64,000 nucleotides of DNA from UBA6107 sp964459385. GTDB taxonomy: Bacteria; Chloroflexota; Anaerolineae; Anaerolineales; Anaerolineaceae. The position numbers and the translations under genes are program-made. The stretch spans positions 186,001 to 250,000 of the forward strand of contig CAYWLG010000004.1 in assembly GCA_964459385.1 (NCBI GenBank). The letters run 5' to 3'. Under the pieces are notes generated by a model, which saw only the letters and a program-made list of their open reading frames with translations, did not search any database and was not told the origin of the DNA. Every line of letters begins with the position of its first letter. The stretch's first letter is position 1. This document shows positions 42,444 to 51,373 of the stretch, one piece after another.

Positions 42444-44015
42444 ATGGCATTAAGTGAAGAATTTTGGCAAACGATCTCCTTCAACGCTAAAGACATTGAA
42501 AGTCTTTATAACCACCTTCTCGAAATCGAAACCCCTTTACCTATTCAAGACTTAACCGCATTTTTGATTTCAAAAAAGATTTCTGATGAAAAAAACAGAA
42601 TTCTCCAATCTGTTAAGTCAGAAGGCACTCTGTTTTTTCCAAAAGATCATTATAAAATCGGTCAAACGCTCGTGTTCCCACAGCGAGGCCTAGAAAAGGG
42701 GAAAATCACCCAGATGAGACCCGGTTCCAACCCGGAGTTCCCAGCCTTAGAGGTAATCAGCGTAGAATTCGCTGATAAAGGTCAGGTGGATTTTGCCAGC
42801 AACATACCAGATCATAAGCTAAACGATTTCAATCCGATTGATGAAACGGACAATAACCTGAATCCGGAATGGGTTCTTTCCCATTATGGAAAGTCCATTT
42901 CCCAATTGCTGCAATCTGTTTTGGACAAAAACGACGACCTAATCAATATTGGCGGCAATTATTTCCCGCAGGCCTTGCTCGTAGATGTAAGCGTTGGTCA
43001 CCTCAACCTGGCTGAAGCTGTGCTAGAAATGGCCGAGGGTGGCCCCATGACCAGCGAAGAATTAATCCAGCAAATTGAGTTGCCAACTGATGTAAATTCA
43101 AAACTAACCGAATTCTCTTTAAACTATGCTCTTCAGGAAGACCCCCGCTTCGATGAAGTTGGCCCTGCCGGGGAAACACTCTGGTTCCTTAACCGATTAG
43201 AGCCAGACGAAGTGCAACACACCCCAATTGCCTTGCAGTTCACCGACAAAGTTGTTGAACTCCCCGATGAATTGAAGGGCTATGTAGATTTCGGCTCCTC
43301 TTTCTGCGATGAACTCGAGATAGAGAATCCCTGTGATTCTGCGGACGAGGTGAGCGTCAGCCTTACCTACCCCCACTGGCGGTCGGGCACTTTGCCGTTG
43401 ACTGGCAAGTTAAAGAGCCTTTTCCCTACAGCGTTTGAAACGCCGCGAGTCAAATTCACTTTCCGTGATGCTGAGAATGGCGAGACGTTTAATGGCTGGG
43501 TGGTACGCCCTTCAAAATATATCTTTGGCCTCAAAGAATGGTATGAAAAAGAAGGCTTTATTACCGGCAGTCTCATTCACATTAGCCGCGGCGAGAAGCC
43601 CGGCGAGGTTCTGATCCGAGCGGATAAAAAGCATTCGTCCAAAGAATGGATGCGCACCTTTATGGTGGGAGTGGATGGCGGCTATGTCTTCGCGATGCTA
43701 AAACAAACGGTTACCTGCTCGTTTGACGACCGTATGGCCATTTTTGTGCCAGACACTAAAGCAGTAGACGCCATTTGGGAAAAATACGCCAAAACAAAAC
43801 CCAGCCTGGAAAAAGTGACCATCATCATGATGCGCGAACTGGCTAAGCTGAACCCACAAGGACATGTTCACGCACAGGAGCTTTATGCCGCAATAAATCT
43901 GGTCAAGCGCTGCCCTCCTGGCCCGATCATCGAACTTCTCTTTACACGTCCGTGGGCAGCCCACCTGGGTGATCTTTACTTCCGCCTGGATGAATCCAAC
44001 CTGGAAGGTGCCTGA
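42444..44015 (+). CDS. Uncharacterised protein with winged-helix-like ends
   Basis: This 523-residue protein is not recognised. The N-terminal 60 residues (IPLPIQDLTAFLISK-like pattern, then a segment from HYKIGQTLVFPQRG) resemble a HARE-type or winged-helix DNA-reading region followed by a small beta domain. A second helical region lies at about 195-230 (GPMTSEELIQQIELP), and another near the C-terminus at about 455-500 (VHAQELYAAINLVKRCP). The middle (about 300-440) is beta-rich with WVVRPSKYIFGLKEWYEKE. Signal peptide and membrane helix are absent. Base composition matches its neighbours. It has its own -10 element and is followed after 2 bases by the partner gene. A nucleic-acid-linked role is inference. 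Confidence 0.6.
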   Translation: MALSEEFWQTISFNAKDIESLYNHLLEIETPLPIQDLTAFLISKKISDEKNRILQSVKSEGTLFFPKDHYKIGQTLVFPQRGLEKGKITQMRPGSNPEFPALEVISVEFADKGQVDFASNIPDHKLNDFNPIDETDNNLNPEWVLSHYGKSISQLLQSVLDKNDDLINIGGNYFPQALLVDVSVGHLNLAEAVLEMAEGGPMTSEELIQQIELPTDVNSKLTEFSLNYALQEDPRFDEVGPAGETLWFLNRLEPDEVQHTPIALQFTDKVVELPDELKGYVDFGSSFCDELEIENPCDSADEVSVSLTYPHWRSGTLPLTGKLKSLFPTAFETPRVKFTFRDAENGETFNGWVVRPSKYIFGLKEWYEKEGFITGSLIHISRGEKPGEVLIRADKKHSSKEWMRTFMVGVDGGYVFAMLKQTVTCSFDDRMAIFVPDTKAVDAIWEKYAKTKPSLEKVTIIMMRELAKLNPQGHVHAQELYAAINLVKRCPPGPIIELLFTRPWAAHLGDLYFRLDESNLEGA

Positions 44016-44017
44016 GC

Positions 44018-44446
44018 ATGGCCGATATCAAACCGTTTAGCCTGATTAAACCGACACTGGAAACGCCTTTTCATATCGATTTTGACTGGTGGAAAGAACA
44101 TGACGGCAACTGGCGTGTGTTTTTGCTCAGTTGTCTTTGCCCAGAACATCAGGAAGCCTATAAAGATCAGCCTGAAGATGGCATGATCGATTGGGTTGAC
44201 CCAGAAACGGCTGAAGTGAAACGTGTAGATGGGCTGCAGTCCACCCTGATGTCGCACTGCGCCAAATTGCCTGATTTTGTTACCGAAAATACCGCCATGG
44301 TAGATGCCATTTTCAGAGTCTTTCTTTCAACCGGCAATCACCCCATGACACCAGTTGAATTATCAGATAAAATTGGCAAGCCAGCCGATACGATACTCAA
44401 GACCATCTCAGGGTTACAGGTCTATAAAGGAATTCGCCCGGCCTAG
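44018..44446 (+). CDS. Uncharacterised partner protein with C-terminal HTH
   Basis: This 142-residue protein is not recognised. The N-terminal 90 residues contain a Trp/Cys-rich part (FDWWKEHDGNWRVFLLSCLCPEH) with Cys and His spacing that might bind a metal. The C-terminal 45 residues (MTPVELSDKIGKPADTILKTISG) look like a winged helix-turn-helix. It starts 2 bases after the 523-residue gene, so both are surely co-transcribed. A clear terminator follows 35 bases downstream. Both proteins share short HTH-like ends, so a DNA-binding pair is possible but unproven. Confidence 0.6.
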   Translation: MADIKPFSLIKPTLETPFHIDFDWWKEHDGNWRVFLLSCLCPEHQEAYKDQPEDGMIDWVDPETAEVKRVDGLQSTLMSHCAKLPDFVTENTAMVDAIFRVFLSTGNHPMTPVELSDKIGKPADTILKTISGLQVYKGIRPA

Positions 44447-44466
44447 TTTCAAGTAATTGCATCTAC

Positions 44467-44871
44467 CTAAGACTCTAAAGGCAGCGACTTGTTTTCGCTG
44501 CTTTTAAATATCCACCTTTTCGAGACCCAGTAATTGGGCAGATACAAACCAACCTCAGCAATAACTTTGGCAATAATTTGATCCATGCCCAAGCCGGCCA
44601 AAAGATTTATGATCTGCGAAACAAGAAAAGCATTTACCAAAACCAAAGCGATAAAAAAGGGGAACATTTTGGAATTTGGAAGTTTGCTGTAAAAAACTTT
44701 CACTTTCAATAAAAAATACTGGATTAAGATGGCAATACTGCGTGCCAGCAAAACACGCACGATCGTGATCTCAACTAGATATCCTGATACCCAAAAGATA
44801 AAATAATCGAACGATGCGACGATCAAGGATGAAAGTATGTAGCGCAGAAAATAGGTATTAAGTTTTTTCAT
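44467..44871 (-). CDS. GtrA-family membrane protein
   Basis: This 134-residue protein has four membrane helices and the GtrA hallmark at the end (LPNYWVSKRWIF), where the family has an NFxxSRRWxF pattern. GtrA proteins flip or assist lipid-linked sugars for surface-glycan modification. It is in an operon with the upstream GT-C-type membrane protein, overlapping it by 4 bases. Its 3' end overlaps the terminator of the convergent unit. Confidence 0.87.
   Translation of the reverse strand: MKKLNTYFLRYILSSLIVASFDYFIFWVSGYLVEITIVRVLLARSIAILIQYFLLKVKVFYSKLPNSKMFPFFIALVLVNAFLVSQIINLLAGLGMDQIIAKVIAEVGLYLPNYWVSKRWIFKSSENKSLPLES
44481..44505 (+). terminator. Terminator of the uncharacterised two-gene unit
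   Basis: GCAGCGA (44481-44487) pairs with TCGCTGC (44495-44501) and is followed by TTTT. It lies inside the 3' end of the convergent GtrA gene, 35 bases after the stop of the 142-residue gene. Confidence 0.6.
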
Positions 44872-46679
44872 TCATCTACCTGGTACATTGTATATGAATA
44901 TCCACCATCCGCTGAAAACTTCTCAAAAAGTTTCCCCTCTTGCAATTGATTTTGTATTTCACTTTCTACTTTGTCATCAGCGTTGCTGGGCACAAGTAAA
45001 TAATCCGGCTTGAGGTTTTTCATCGCCCACAAAAAATCATCCAGGTTGTTATAGGAAAAAGACAATTGAGTTCCTGATAACCCCGGCAAAGCGTTCACCG
45101 GGTAATTAGTTAATATAGTCACATCCTGAGAATTATCACTAAATGTCTCCCGAATCATGCTATTCAACTCGGGGTTGAAAATTGTCCAGAGTTGATCGTT
45201 CTCGATCTTGTTTAATTTCTCATTTGATAAATGAAAAGTTAAAGCGCCAATTCCCAAAATTAAGATACCTAGCAGAGTAACCACAGGGATCTTCTGAAAA
45301 TTGATCTTTTGAAGCAATTTCATCGAGAAGGTATATATCTGTTGCAATGAGACACCAATGACCAACCCCCAAAACGGGAAGATCAGAGCCAAATTTCGCG
45401 GTTCGTAACTAAAGAAGAACATCCAGATCAAGGTATAGGGGAAGATCACGAAAGCCGTTATCCGTTTATATTGTCTTGGTACGAAGAAGATCGCCACTAC
45501 CAGATAAGCCAAGAAATAGGCATACTTACTCAATGACTTTACAGCGTTAATCGCGCGATCTACATAGCTTGCCCCGCTATAAATCCCCTGTGTCACATAA
45601 GAAACATTTGAAAATTCATTCCCGCTTTGTATTCTTATCCACTTAAGCAAATACCAGGAAAGCGCAATTAGTAAACCGATGCCAAAACTGATCAAAATTG
45701 TTTTGGTAAGTTCTTTGTTGTCTTGCTCCTTTACATTTTTTTTCGTTAGCAGAAAAGCCAAAAGTGGGAACATTAACAAAGAAAAAATTCCAGCTTGCTT
45801 GGTCAGCGCTGCCGCAGTGGCAAATAAAGCACTCAGAATGACCAAATACTTTTTATCCCCTGTATTCTCACCAATCAGCAAGAAGTACACCGAAGCAAAA
45901 CCAAAAAAAGCCGCCGGCAAATCCATATAGCCATCAGAGATAAATTCGCCGGTAAATTTTTTTATCACCAGTCGCGTAAAAAGCACCCCCAGTAAAATAC
46001 CAAACGAACGGTTTCGCAGCCCCAGATCAAACAACATGACCAGCATCAACAGACTGAAAAGCGGCATGATGATCTTGGCAAAAATCTGCAGCGGGATTCC
46101 TCCCAATAAAACATAAGAAATAGCCCAATTGGCCGTTATCAATTGCGGATAAATTGAAGAGTTAGGGATAATTCCCCTGGCCCACTCGATCGCCCAAACA
46201 TTCCAGGAAACCACTGCATCCCAGGAATTGAAAACCGTTCCGATATTGTTGATAAAGCGATTCGCCATCCAGACAATGTCGATTGAAGCCAAAATTATCG
46301 ATAGCAAGAAAAGCAGCTTTTCTATTACGCTCGAAAAAGCAGAATCCGATGCATCGCCCAAGCGGAATAATTCAACCTGGCTTAACCAACCTTGTAATTT
46401 TTTTAAAACGGCTTCAAAAGAAATTAGCAACGTGTCTTTGTAAATAAATACCAATATCACCAATTCAGCTGCAACGATCCCCAGCATTACCGCTTGTGAA
46501 AAAAGATGCAGGGGTGTCAACAAAAAGATCAAAAGGTAGTTAATAAAAAGACTCAGTCCAAAAACGATCACTGTGTCAGAGAAAACATTTGACCTAATAT
46601 TAAAAAATTTCCTGCACAACAGGCCAGGAAGTAATACCATTTGCAATACACCCAATGTTCCTAATGCAAACATGTGCAA
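44868..46679 (-). CDS. GT-C-type membrane glycosyltransferase-like protein
   Basis: This 603-residue protein has about twelve membrane helices and a large external C-terminal part (about 490-603). The first external loop carries an acidic motif (NSWDAVVSWNVWAIEW), which fits GT-C enzymes that take sugars from polyprenyl-phosphate donors. The rest is too divergent to name a substrate. The 4-base overlap with GtrA makes a donor-flipping plus transfer pair likely. The coding region is clearly richer in A/T than lon or the xdh genes. Confidence 0.75.
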   Translation of the reverse strand: MHMFALGTLGVLQMVLLPGLLCRKFFNIRSNVFSDTVIVFGLSLFINYLLIFLLTPLHLFSQAVMLGIVAAELVILVFIYKDTLLISFEAVLKKLQGWLSQVELFRLGDASDSAFSSVIEKLLFLLSIILASIDIVWMANRFINNIGTVFNSWDAVVSWNVWAIEWARGIIPNSSIYPQLITANWAISYVLLGGIPLQIFAKIIMPLFSLLMLVMLFDLGLRNRSFGILLGVLFTRLVIKKFTGEFISDGYMDLPAAFFGFASVYFLLIGENTGDKKYLVILSALFATAAALTKQAGIFSLLMFPLLAFLLTKKNVKEQDNKELTKTILISFGIGLLIALSWYLLKWIRIQSGNEFSNVSYVTQGIYSGASYVDRAINAVKSLSKYAYFLAYLVVAIFFVPRQYKRITAFVIFPYTLIWMFFFSYEPRNLALIFPFWGLVIGVSLQQIYTFSMKLLQKINFQKIPVVTLLGILILGIGALTFHLSNEKLNKIENDQLWTIFNPELNSMIRETFSDNSQDVTILTNYPVNALPGLSGTQLSFSYNNLDDFLWAMKNLKPDYLLVPSNADDKVESEIQNQLQEGKLFEKFSADGGYSYTMYQVDE

Positions 46680-46806
46680 CTCCTAGAGAGTCTTTCTATA
46701 ACAAAATTCTACGGGTCACTCTGAATAATGAGAATACCGATTCTCGATAAAATAGCAAACACTCTTTTTGATGATTATAACCGAACCGCAATATAGCGGA
46801 TTTTGG

Positions 46807-46812
46807 TATAAT
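46807..46812 (+). promoter_or_regulatory. Putative -10 element of tRNA-Arg
   Basis: TATAAT ends 10 bases before the first tRNA base, which is the spacing expected if transcription starts just before the mature 5' end. The -35 region is weak. Confidence 0.5.
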
Positions 46813-46822
46813 GACACACGTT

Positions 46823-46898
46823 GCCCCCGTAGCGCAATGGACAGAGCACCAGCCTTCTAAGCTGTTGGTTGTGGGTTCGACTCCCACCGGGGGCGCCA
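46823..46898 (+). tRNA. tRNA-Arg (anticodon UCU)
   Basis: The acceptor arm GCCCCCG/CGGGGGC has 7 perfect pairs, and the T-arm GTGGG-TTCGACT-CCCAC is intact. The anticodon loop CTTCTAA reads UCU, which decodes AGA. CCA is encoded at 46896-46898. The D-stem GCGC/GAGC contains one G-A mismatch, and the anticodon stem has a terminal C-U. It is the only RNA gene in the window and lies between two leftward membrane-protein genes. Confidence 0.93.
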
Positions 46899-46923
46899 TC
46901 TCATTTGTCCACACAAATTTGTA

Positions 46924-48612
46924 CTAACAAAAAATACCTGACTGCCACACAATTCCCACCAAACTCATCAAAACACTGATCGCCACCAGGGTCTTAAAGA
47001 ACCAGGTGGGTTTTTCACCTACCCCAACAGCCAACAAAAACCAAAGCGGCAAGGCAAAATCAAGCATGTACCTGTATCCGTATTGTTCGGCGCCGGTATT
47101 GTGGTACATCAGCAACATAAAAACGGAAAGCAAAATAGAAACAACAGCCCCAACAGAAATCCAAGATTTTTTAAATCGCCTGAAAATGTATATCAGAGCC
47201 GGGGTGGCCAGAAACAGGCTAAATCCCTCTTTTCCATTTGAAAATGTAAAACAACTCCCGTCAAATATTACCTTCGGAAAGGTAAACAGCATGACCTTCA
47301 AATTGATCGGGATAAAGTGAAAATTGAACATGCCATATTTCTGAACTGCCTGCAAAATAAAGTCTGCCCCGTTGATCGTCACGTACCCAAAATCAAAAAA
47401 ATTATCAAAGCGAATGTAGTTATAAGTTAACAAAACTGCCACAGCTAAAATTACCGGCACAGCAGATCGCATAACCCAGCCTGCCATTTGCTTCCATTTT
47501 GAAAAATTAAACGGCAGAAAATTAAGCTCAATTGCAACTGCAAACAAAAATGGCCAAAGCGTGAATACATTTGGGCGCGATAAAACGGCCAGGCCTAGGC
47601 TCGCTCCAATCCACCACGGGGACTTGCTATGCAACGCCAACAGTAACGCGATAGCCGCAAAAGTAAGCGTGAGTAATTGGCTCAAATACCACATTCGCCC
47701 CAACATTGACAGCAACCAATGGGGAGTGCCCAAGGCGAAAAGACCGGTTAATAACAAAACACCGTTTTCTTTTATTGGCAAAATTCCATTTTTTGAGGCT
47801 TTGGACAAGATCAGATAGACCAAGACGACATTAACAGCACCAATTATCTCTGAAAATGTGATCGCGTTGACATTGGCATTGCCGAACAACGCTACAAAGG
47901 GCAGATAGATCAACGCAGGCAGCGGAGGGTTTGGAACGTACCACTTGCCACCAAATAAAGTGAGATCGTGCGTATCGGGTGGGTTAATCAGATACAGCCG
48001 CCCGTGCAAAATCGCTTCTGCCAGATCGTTCCAATACACTTTCGAAGGAGTGCTAATCCAATTAATTAAATGCGAGGCATGATGATAGATAACAAAAATA
48101 ACGATTCCGATTGTAAAAAGTCGAATCCAGTAAATAGTCTTGTCGTACCAGCGTTTTTCATGAAAGTAAGTAGCAAGTATTGCCCAGATAAGCAAAATTA
48201 TTGCAGGAAGAAAAATGTATTCTTCCAAATGGTTCATTCGAAATCCCCAACTGTACTGAGTGACCGCTTTTATGGCAATTGTATAAAAAAGGGTCAAGAA
48301 CACAAAAAAGATCGCCGCCCGAAGAGGTGTCACAATTTTTACAAGGTGAATTTTTTTAATAGCCGCAAATGCGATCAGGAAGCATAACAATAAGAAAAAG
48401 ACAAACGCGCAGGCAAGAAATATTGAACTATTTGTATTGCGAAACACCTCTAATGCCGGCAGACGTTCAATATAGGTTGTCTTTGCCAAAACAAATAATC
48501 CAATGCAGCTTAATAAGCCGATTATGAAAACAGCAAAAGCAGCAAAAATCCCTTGATTAAGGAACATATCTTTTTTATTGTTATTCACATCTGTTGACCT
48601 CAGAAGCGCCAT
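46924..48612 (-). CDS. Multi-pass membrane protein, GT-C/PMT-like
   Basis: This 562-residue membrane protein has about 12 hydrophobic helices. External loops contain PPDTHDLTLFGGKWYVPNPPLP, which resembles the motif found in PMT/DUF2029-like mannosyltransferase relatives that glycosylate surface lipids or proteins. No catalytic assignment is certain. GAGGACGAG precedes the ATG at 48612, and an in-frame ATG at 48567 is possible. Like the GT-C protein on the other side of the tRNA, it is AT-rich. Confidence 0.72.
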   Translation of the reverse strand: MALLRSTDVNNNKKDMFLNQGIFAAFAVFIIGLLSCIGLFVLAKTTYIERLPALEVFRNTNSSIFLACAFVFFLLLCFLIAFAAIKKIHLVKIVTPLRAAIFFVFLTLFYTIAIKAVTQYSWGFRMNHLEEYIFLPAIILLIWAILATYFHEKRWYDKTIYWIRLFTIGIVIFVIYHHASHLINWISTPSKVYWNDLAEAILHGRLYLINPPDTHDLTLFGGKWYVPNPPLPALIYLPFVALFGNANVNAITFSEIIGAVNVVLVYLILSKASKNGILPIKENGVLLLTGLFALGTPHWLLSMLGRMWYLSQLLTLTFAAIALLLALHSKSPWWIGASLGLAVLSRPNVFTLWPFLFAVAIELNFLPFNFSKWKQMAGWVMRSAVPVILAVAVLLTYNYIRFDNFFDFGYVTINGADFILQAVQKYGMFNFHFIPINLKVMLFTFPKVIFDGSCFTFSNGKEGFSLFLATPALIYIFRRFKKSWISVGAVVSILLSVFMLLMYHNTGAEQYGYRYMLDFALPLWFLLAVGVGEKPTWFFKTLVAISVLMSLVGIVWQSGIFC

Positions 48613-48789
48613 CTCGTCCTCGTCATGTTTTCAAACACAGTAAATTTTGCGCAATTATTATAACCCCGACAAGTTCACCGCCAGCAAATTCAAAAATAAA
48701 AAGGAATCTTCTTTTGCTAATAAAATTCATACACTACTCAAATCTATTGTATGATACATAGGTAGTACATTTTTATCAGGATTTACACC
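48613..48789 (+). promoter_or_regulatory. Divergent promoter region upstream of lon
   Basis: This 177-base divergent gap holds TTCATA (48726-48731) and TATGAT (48750-48755) with 18-base spacing, and AGGA at 48778-48781, 8 bases before the lon ATG. No CIRCE element (TTAGCACTC-N9-GAGTGCTAA) was found by eye. Promoter signals for the leftward gene could not be resolved. Confidence 0.4.
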
Positions 48790-51276
48790 ATGAACAATGA
48801 CCCATTAAATATGGATGACAACATCAGTCGCCTGCTTTCTGACATGGAACCATCTGACATTGAATCGGATGACATTGAAATTTCCATCGAGGGCGAATCG
48901 GTAGACGAACGGGTGATTCCGTCGGAACTGCCAATTCTGCCCCTGAGAGGATTGGTGGTCTATCCGTTAACAGCTTTGCCCCTCACCATCGGACAGCCCC
49001 GCTCCATCAAATTAGTGGATGACATTGCCCTGACCGATCGCATGGTTGGGCTGGTCACTGCCCAAAACCCTGAGCTCGAAAACCCCGGGCCAGAGGATCT
49101 CTACCAGATCGGTACCGTGGCCATTGTTCATCGTTTCTTTCGTGCCCCGGACGGCACCATCCGTTTGTTGGTGCAAGGGCTCAATCGCATAAAACTGGGT
49201 GAGTTCACCCAGATCGAACCCTACCTCAAAGCCCAAGTGAGCGTCCTGCCCGAAACCATCGAGTCGGGCATTGAAATTGAAGCGCTGGCACGCAACTGCC
49301 GCAATCAGTTTGAACACATTGCGGACATGATCCCGTCCATTCCGCGGGAACTGGTCTCATCGGTGCTGGCAATAGAAGATCCGCTTCAATCTGTTTACAA
49401 CGTGGCCAACTTGCAACGTATGGCCTTGAACGACGCCCAGGAAATTCTCGAAATGAACGCTGTGCATGAAAAGCTGCACAAACTGCTGGGACTGCTCACC
49501 CGTGAAGCAGAAGTACTGGAACTGGGACAAAAGATTCAGAACGAGGCCCGCTCTGAGATCGAAAAAATTCAACGCGATTACTTCCTGCACGAGCAGATGA
49601 AAGCCATTCAAAAAGAACTCGGCGAAACGGACGAACAGGCAGCCGAGGTGGAGTTGATCAAGAAAAAACTGGAAGAAGCGAAGCCCAATGCCGAAGCAAT
49701 GGAACAAGCCAATCGGGAATTGGAACGCATCAGCCATTTGCCACCTTCCGCCGCCGAATATGGCGTCATTCGCACCTACCTCGACTGGATCACCGCGCTT
49801 CCCTGGCAGAAATTCACCGAAGACAATCTGGATATTGCTCACGCTCGCGCCATTCTGGATCAGGATCATTACGGGCTGACCGAGATCAAAAGCCGCATTC
49901 TCGAATATCTGGCCGTACGTAAATTACGTATTGAGCGAAAAGAGGCGCTGGGCGGTGAAAAAGTAAAGGACACCATTCGCAAAGATCGTGAAGGGGTCAT
50001 CCTTTGCTTTGTGGGGCCGCCAGGTGTGGGTAAAACCTCTCTGGGTCAGAGCATCGCCCACGCAATGGGCCGCAAGTTCATTCGTGTTTCATTGGGCGGC
50101 ACCCATGATGAAGCCGAGATCCGTGGGCACCGCCGTACCTATATAGGTGCCATGCCTGGGCGCATATTGCAGGCCATCCGACGGGTAGGTTCAAACAATC
50201 CAGTTTTTATGCTGGATGAAATTGACAAGCTCACCCTCGATTTTCAAGGGGACCCGGCCTCCGCCCTTCTTGAAGTCCTTGACCCCGAACAAAATGACAC
50301 CTTCCGCGACAATTATCTCGAGGTTCCCTTTGATCTCTCGCAGGTAATGTTCATCACCACCGCCAACCAACTGGAGACCATTCCTCAGCCGCTGCTGGAT
50401 CGCATGGAGATCATTCAGATATCGGGTTACACCGAACGAGAAAAATTGGAGATAGCAAAGCGGTATTTGATCCCTCGCCAGATACACGAAAACGGCCTGC
50501 TGCCCGGAGAAGTACGCTTCTTGCCAACCGCAATTCAGTCTTTGATCCGTGGCTACACGCGCGAAGCCGGGGTCCGCAATCTGGAACGGGAATTGGGGGC
50601 CATCTGCCGCAAAGTAGCCACTGAGATCAGTGAAAAGAAACAAGATCGCGTAAAGATCAGCGCCTCTTTGCTTGAAGACTATTTGGGCAAGCCTCATTTC
50701 CTCGAAAGCGAGGAGATCAATCGGCGCACCACCATTCCCGGTGTTGCCACCGGGCTGGCCTGGACGCCCTTTGGCGGCGAAATTCTCTTCATAGAATCCA
50801 CCCTGATGCCCGGCTCAAAGGGCTTTCAGATCACCGGTTCCATTGGCAATGTCATGCAAGAATCGGCTCGAGCTGCCCTCTCATATGTACGCGCCCATGC
50901 CGCAGAGCTTGGCATTGCACCAGATTTCTTTGTAATGAACGACCTGCATGTGCATATTCCTTCAGGCGCCCAACCCAAAGATGGTCCCTCTGCAGGGGTA
51001 ACGCTGGTGGCATCCCTGGTTTCCCTTCTGCTAAACCGTCCTGTCCGCAACGATGTGGCAATGACCGGCGAAGTGACCCTGCGCGGACAGGTCATGCCGG
51101 TCGGCGGCGTAAAAGAAAAAGTGCTGGCTGCCCACCGCGCCGGCATTAAGACGGTCTTGCTGCCAAAACTCAACCTGAACGATCTTAAAGACCTGCCGGA
51201 CGATATAAAAAACAGTATGAAATTTATTGGCATTGACTCGGTGGATCAAGTAATTAAACTCGCCATTCAAAAATAG
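48790..51276 (+). CDS. lon: ATP-dependent protease Lon
   Basis: This 828-residue LonA-type protease degrades misfolded and regulatory proteins. It has an acidic 40-residue N-terminal extension, the LON substrate-binding domain (about 43-240), a coiled-coil, the AAA+ module (Walker A GPPGVGKTSLG, Walker B MLDEIDKL), and the C-terminal Ser-Lys protease with DGPSAGVT (catalytic Ser) and a GGVKEKVLAAHRAG Lys region. The acidic N-terminal extension is not usual in E. coli Lon but occurs in many other bacteria. It has its own promoter region. Confidence 0.97.
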   Translation: MNNDPLNMDDNISRLLSDMEPSDIESDDIEISIEGESVDERVIPSELPILPLRGLVVYPLTALPLTIGQPRSIKLVDDIALTDRMVGLVTAQNPELENPGPEDLYQIGTVAIVHRFFRAPDGTIRLLVQGLNRIKLGEFTQIEPYLKAQVSVLPETIESGIEIEALARNCRNQFEHIADMIPSIPRELVSSVLAIEDPLQSVYNVANLQRMALNDAQEILEMNAVHEKLHKLLGLLTREAEVLELGQKIQNEARSEIEKIQRDYFLHEQMKAIQKELGETDEQAAEVELIKKKLEEAKPNAEAMEQANRELERISHLPPSAAEYGVIRTYLDWITALPWQKFTEDNLDIAHARAILDQDHYGLTEIKSRILEYLAVRKLRIERKEALGGEKVKDTIRKDREGVILCFVGPPGVGKTSLGQSIAHAMGRKFIRVSLGGTHDEAEIRGHRRTYIGAMPGRILQAIRRVGSNNPVFMLDEIDKLTLDFQGDPASALLEVLDPEQNDTFRDNYLEVPFDLSQVMFITTANQLETIPQPLLDRMEIIQISGYTEREKLEIAKRYLIPRQIHENGLLPGEVRFLPTAIQSLIRGYTREAGVRNLERELGAICRKVATEISEKKQDRVKISASLLEDYLGKPHFLESEEINRRTTIPGVATGLAWTPFGGEILFIESTLMPGSKGFQITGSIGNVMQESARAALSYVRAHAAELGIAPDFFVMNDLHVHIPSGAQPKDGPSAGVTLVASLVSLLLNRPVRNDVAMTGEVTLRGQVMPVGGVKEKVLAAHRAGIKTVLLPKLNLNDLKDLPDDIKNSMKFIGIDSVDQVIKLAIQK

Positions 51277-51300
51277 CCTTTGAGGATGCAAAGGTTGCTC
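51277..51300 (+). terminator. Weak terminator-like hairpin after lon
   Basis: CCTTTG (51277-51282) pairs with CAAAGG (51289-51294), followed by TTGCTCTT. The stem is short and the U-tract is poor, so termination is uncertain. Confidence 0.3.
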
Positions 51301-51329
51301 TTGAATGATAAAATGAAATAGAATATACG
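51301..51329 (+). promoter_or_regulatory. Putative promoter of the PHP-AlbA_2 gene
   Basis: TTGAAT (51301-51306) and TATACG (51324-51329) are spaced by 17 bases, each with 4/6 consensus bases. It lies 44 bases before the start codon. AAGGA follows 8 bases before the ATG. Confidence 0.45.
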
Positions 51330-51373
51330 CATCATTGTGTTATTCATGATGTTAAACAATAAGGAAAAAATTT

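Noticed and set aside
46696..46914. Leftward open frame covering the tRNA-Arg.
   Set aside because: It is antisense to the tRNA, and its sequence comes from tRNA and spacer; no protein motif is present.
48613..48789. CIRCE/HrcA operator upstream of lon.
   Set aside because: No TTAGCACTC-N9-GAGTGCTAA repeat could be found by eye.
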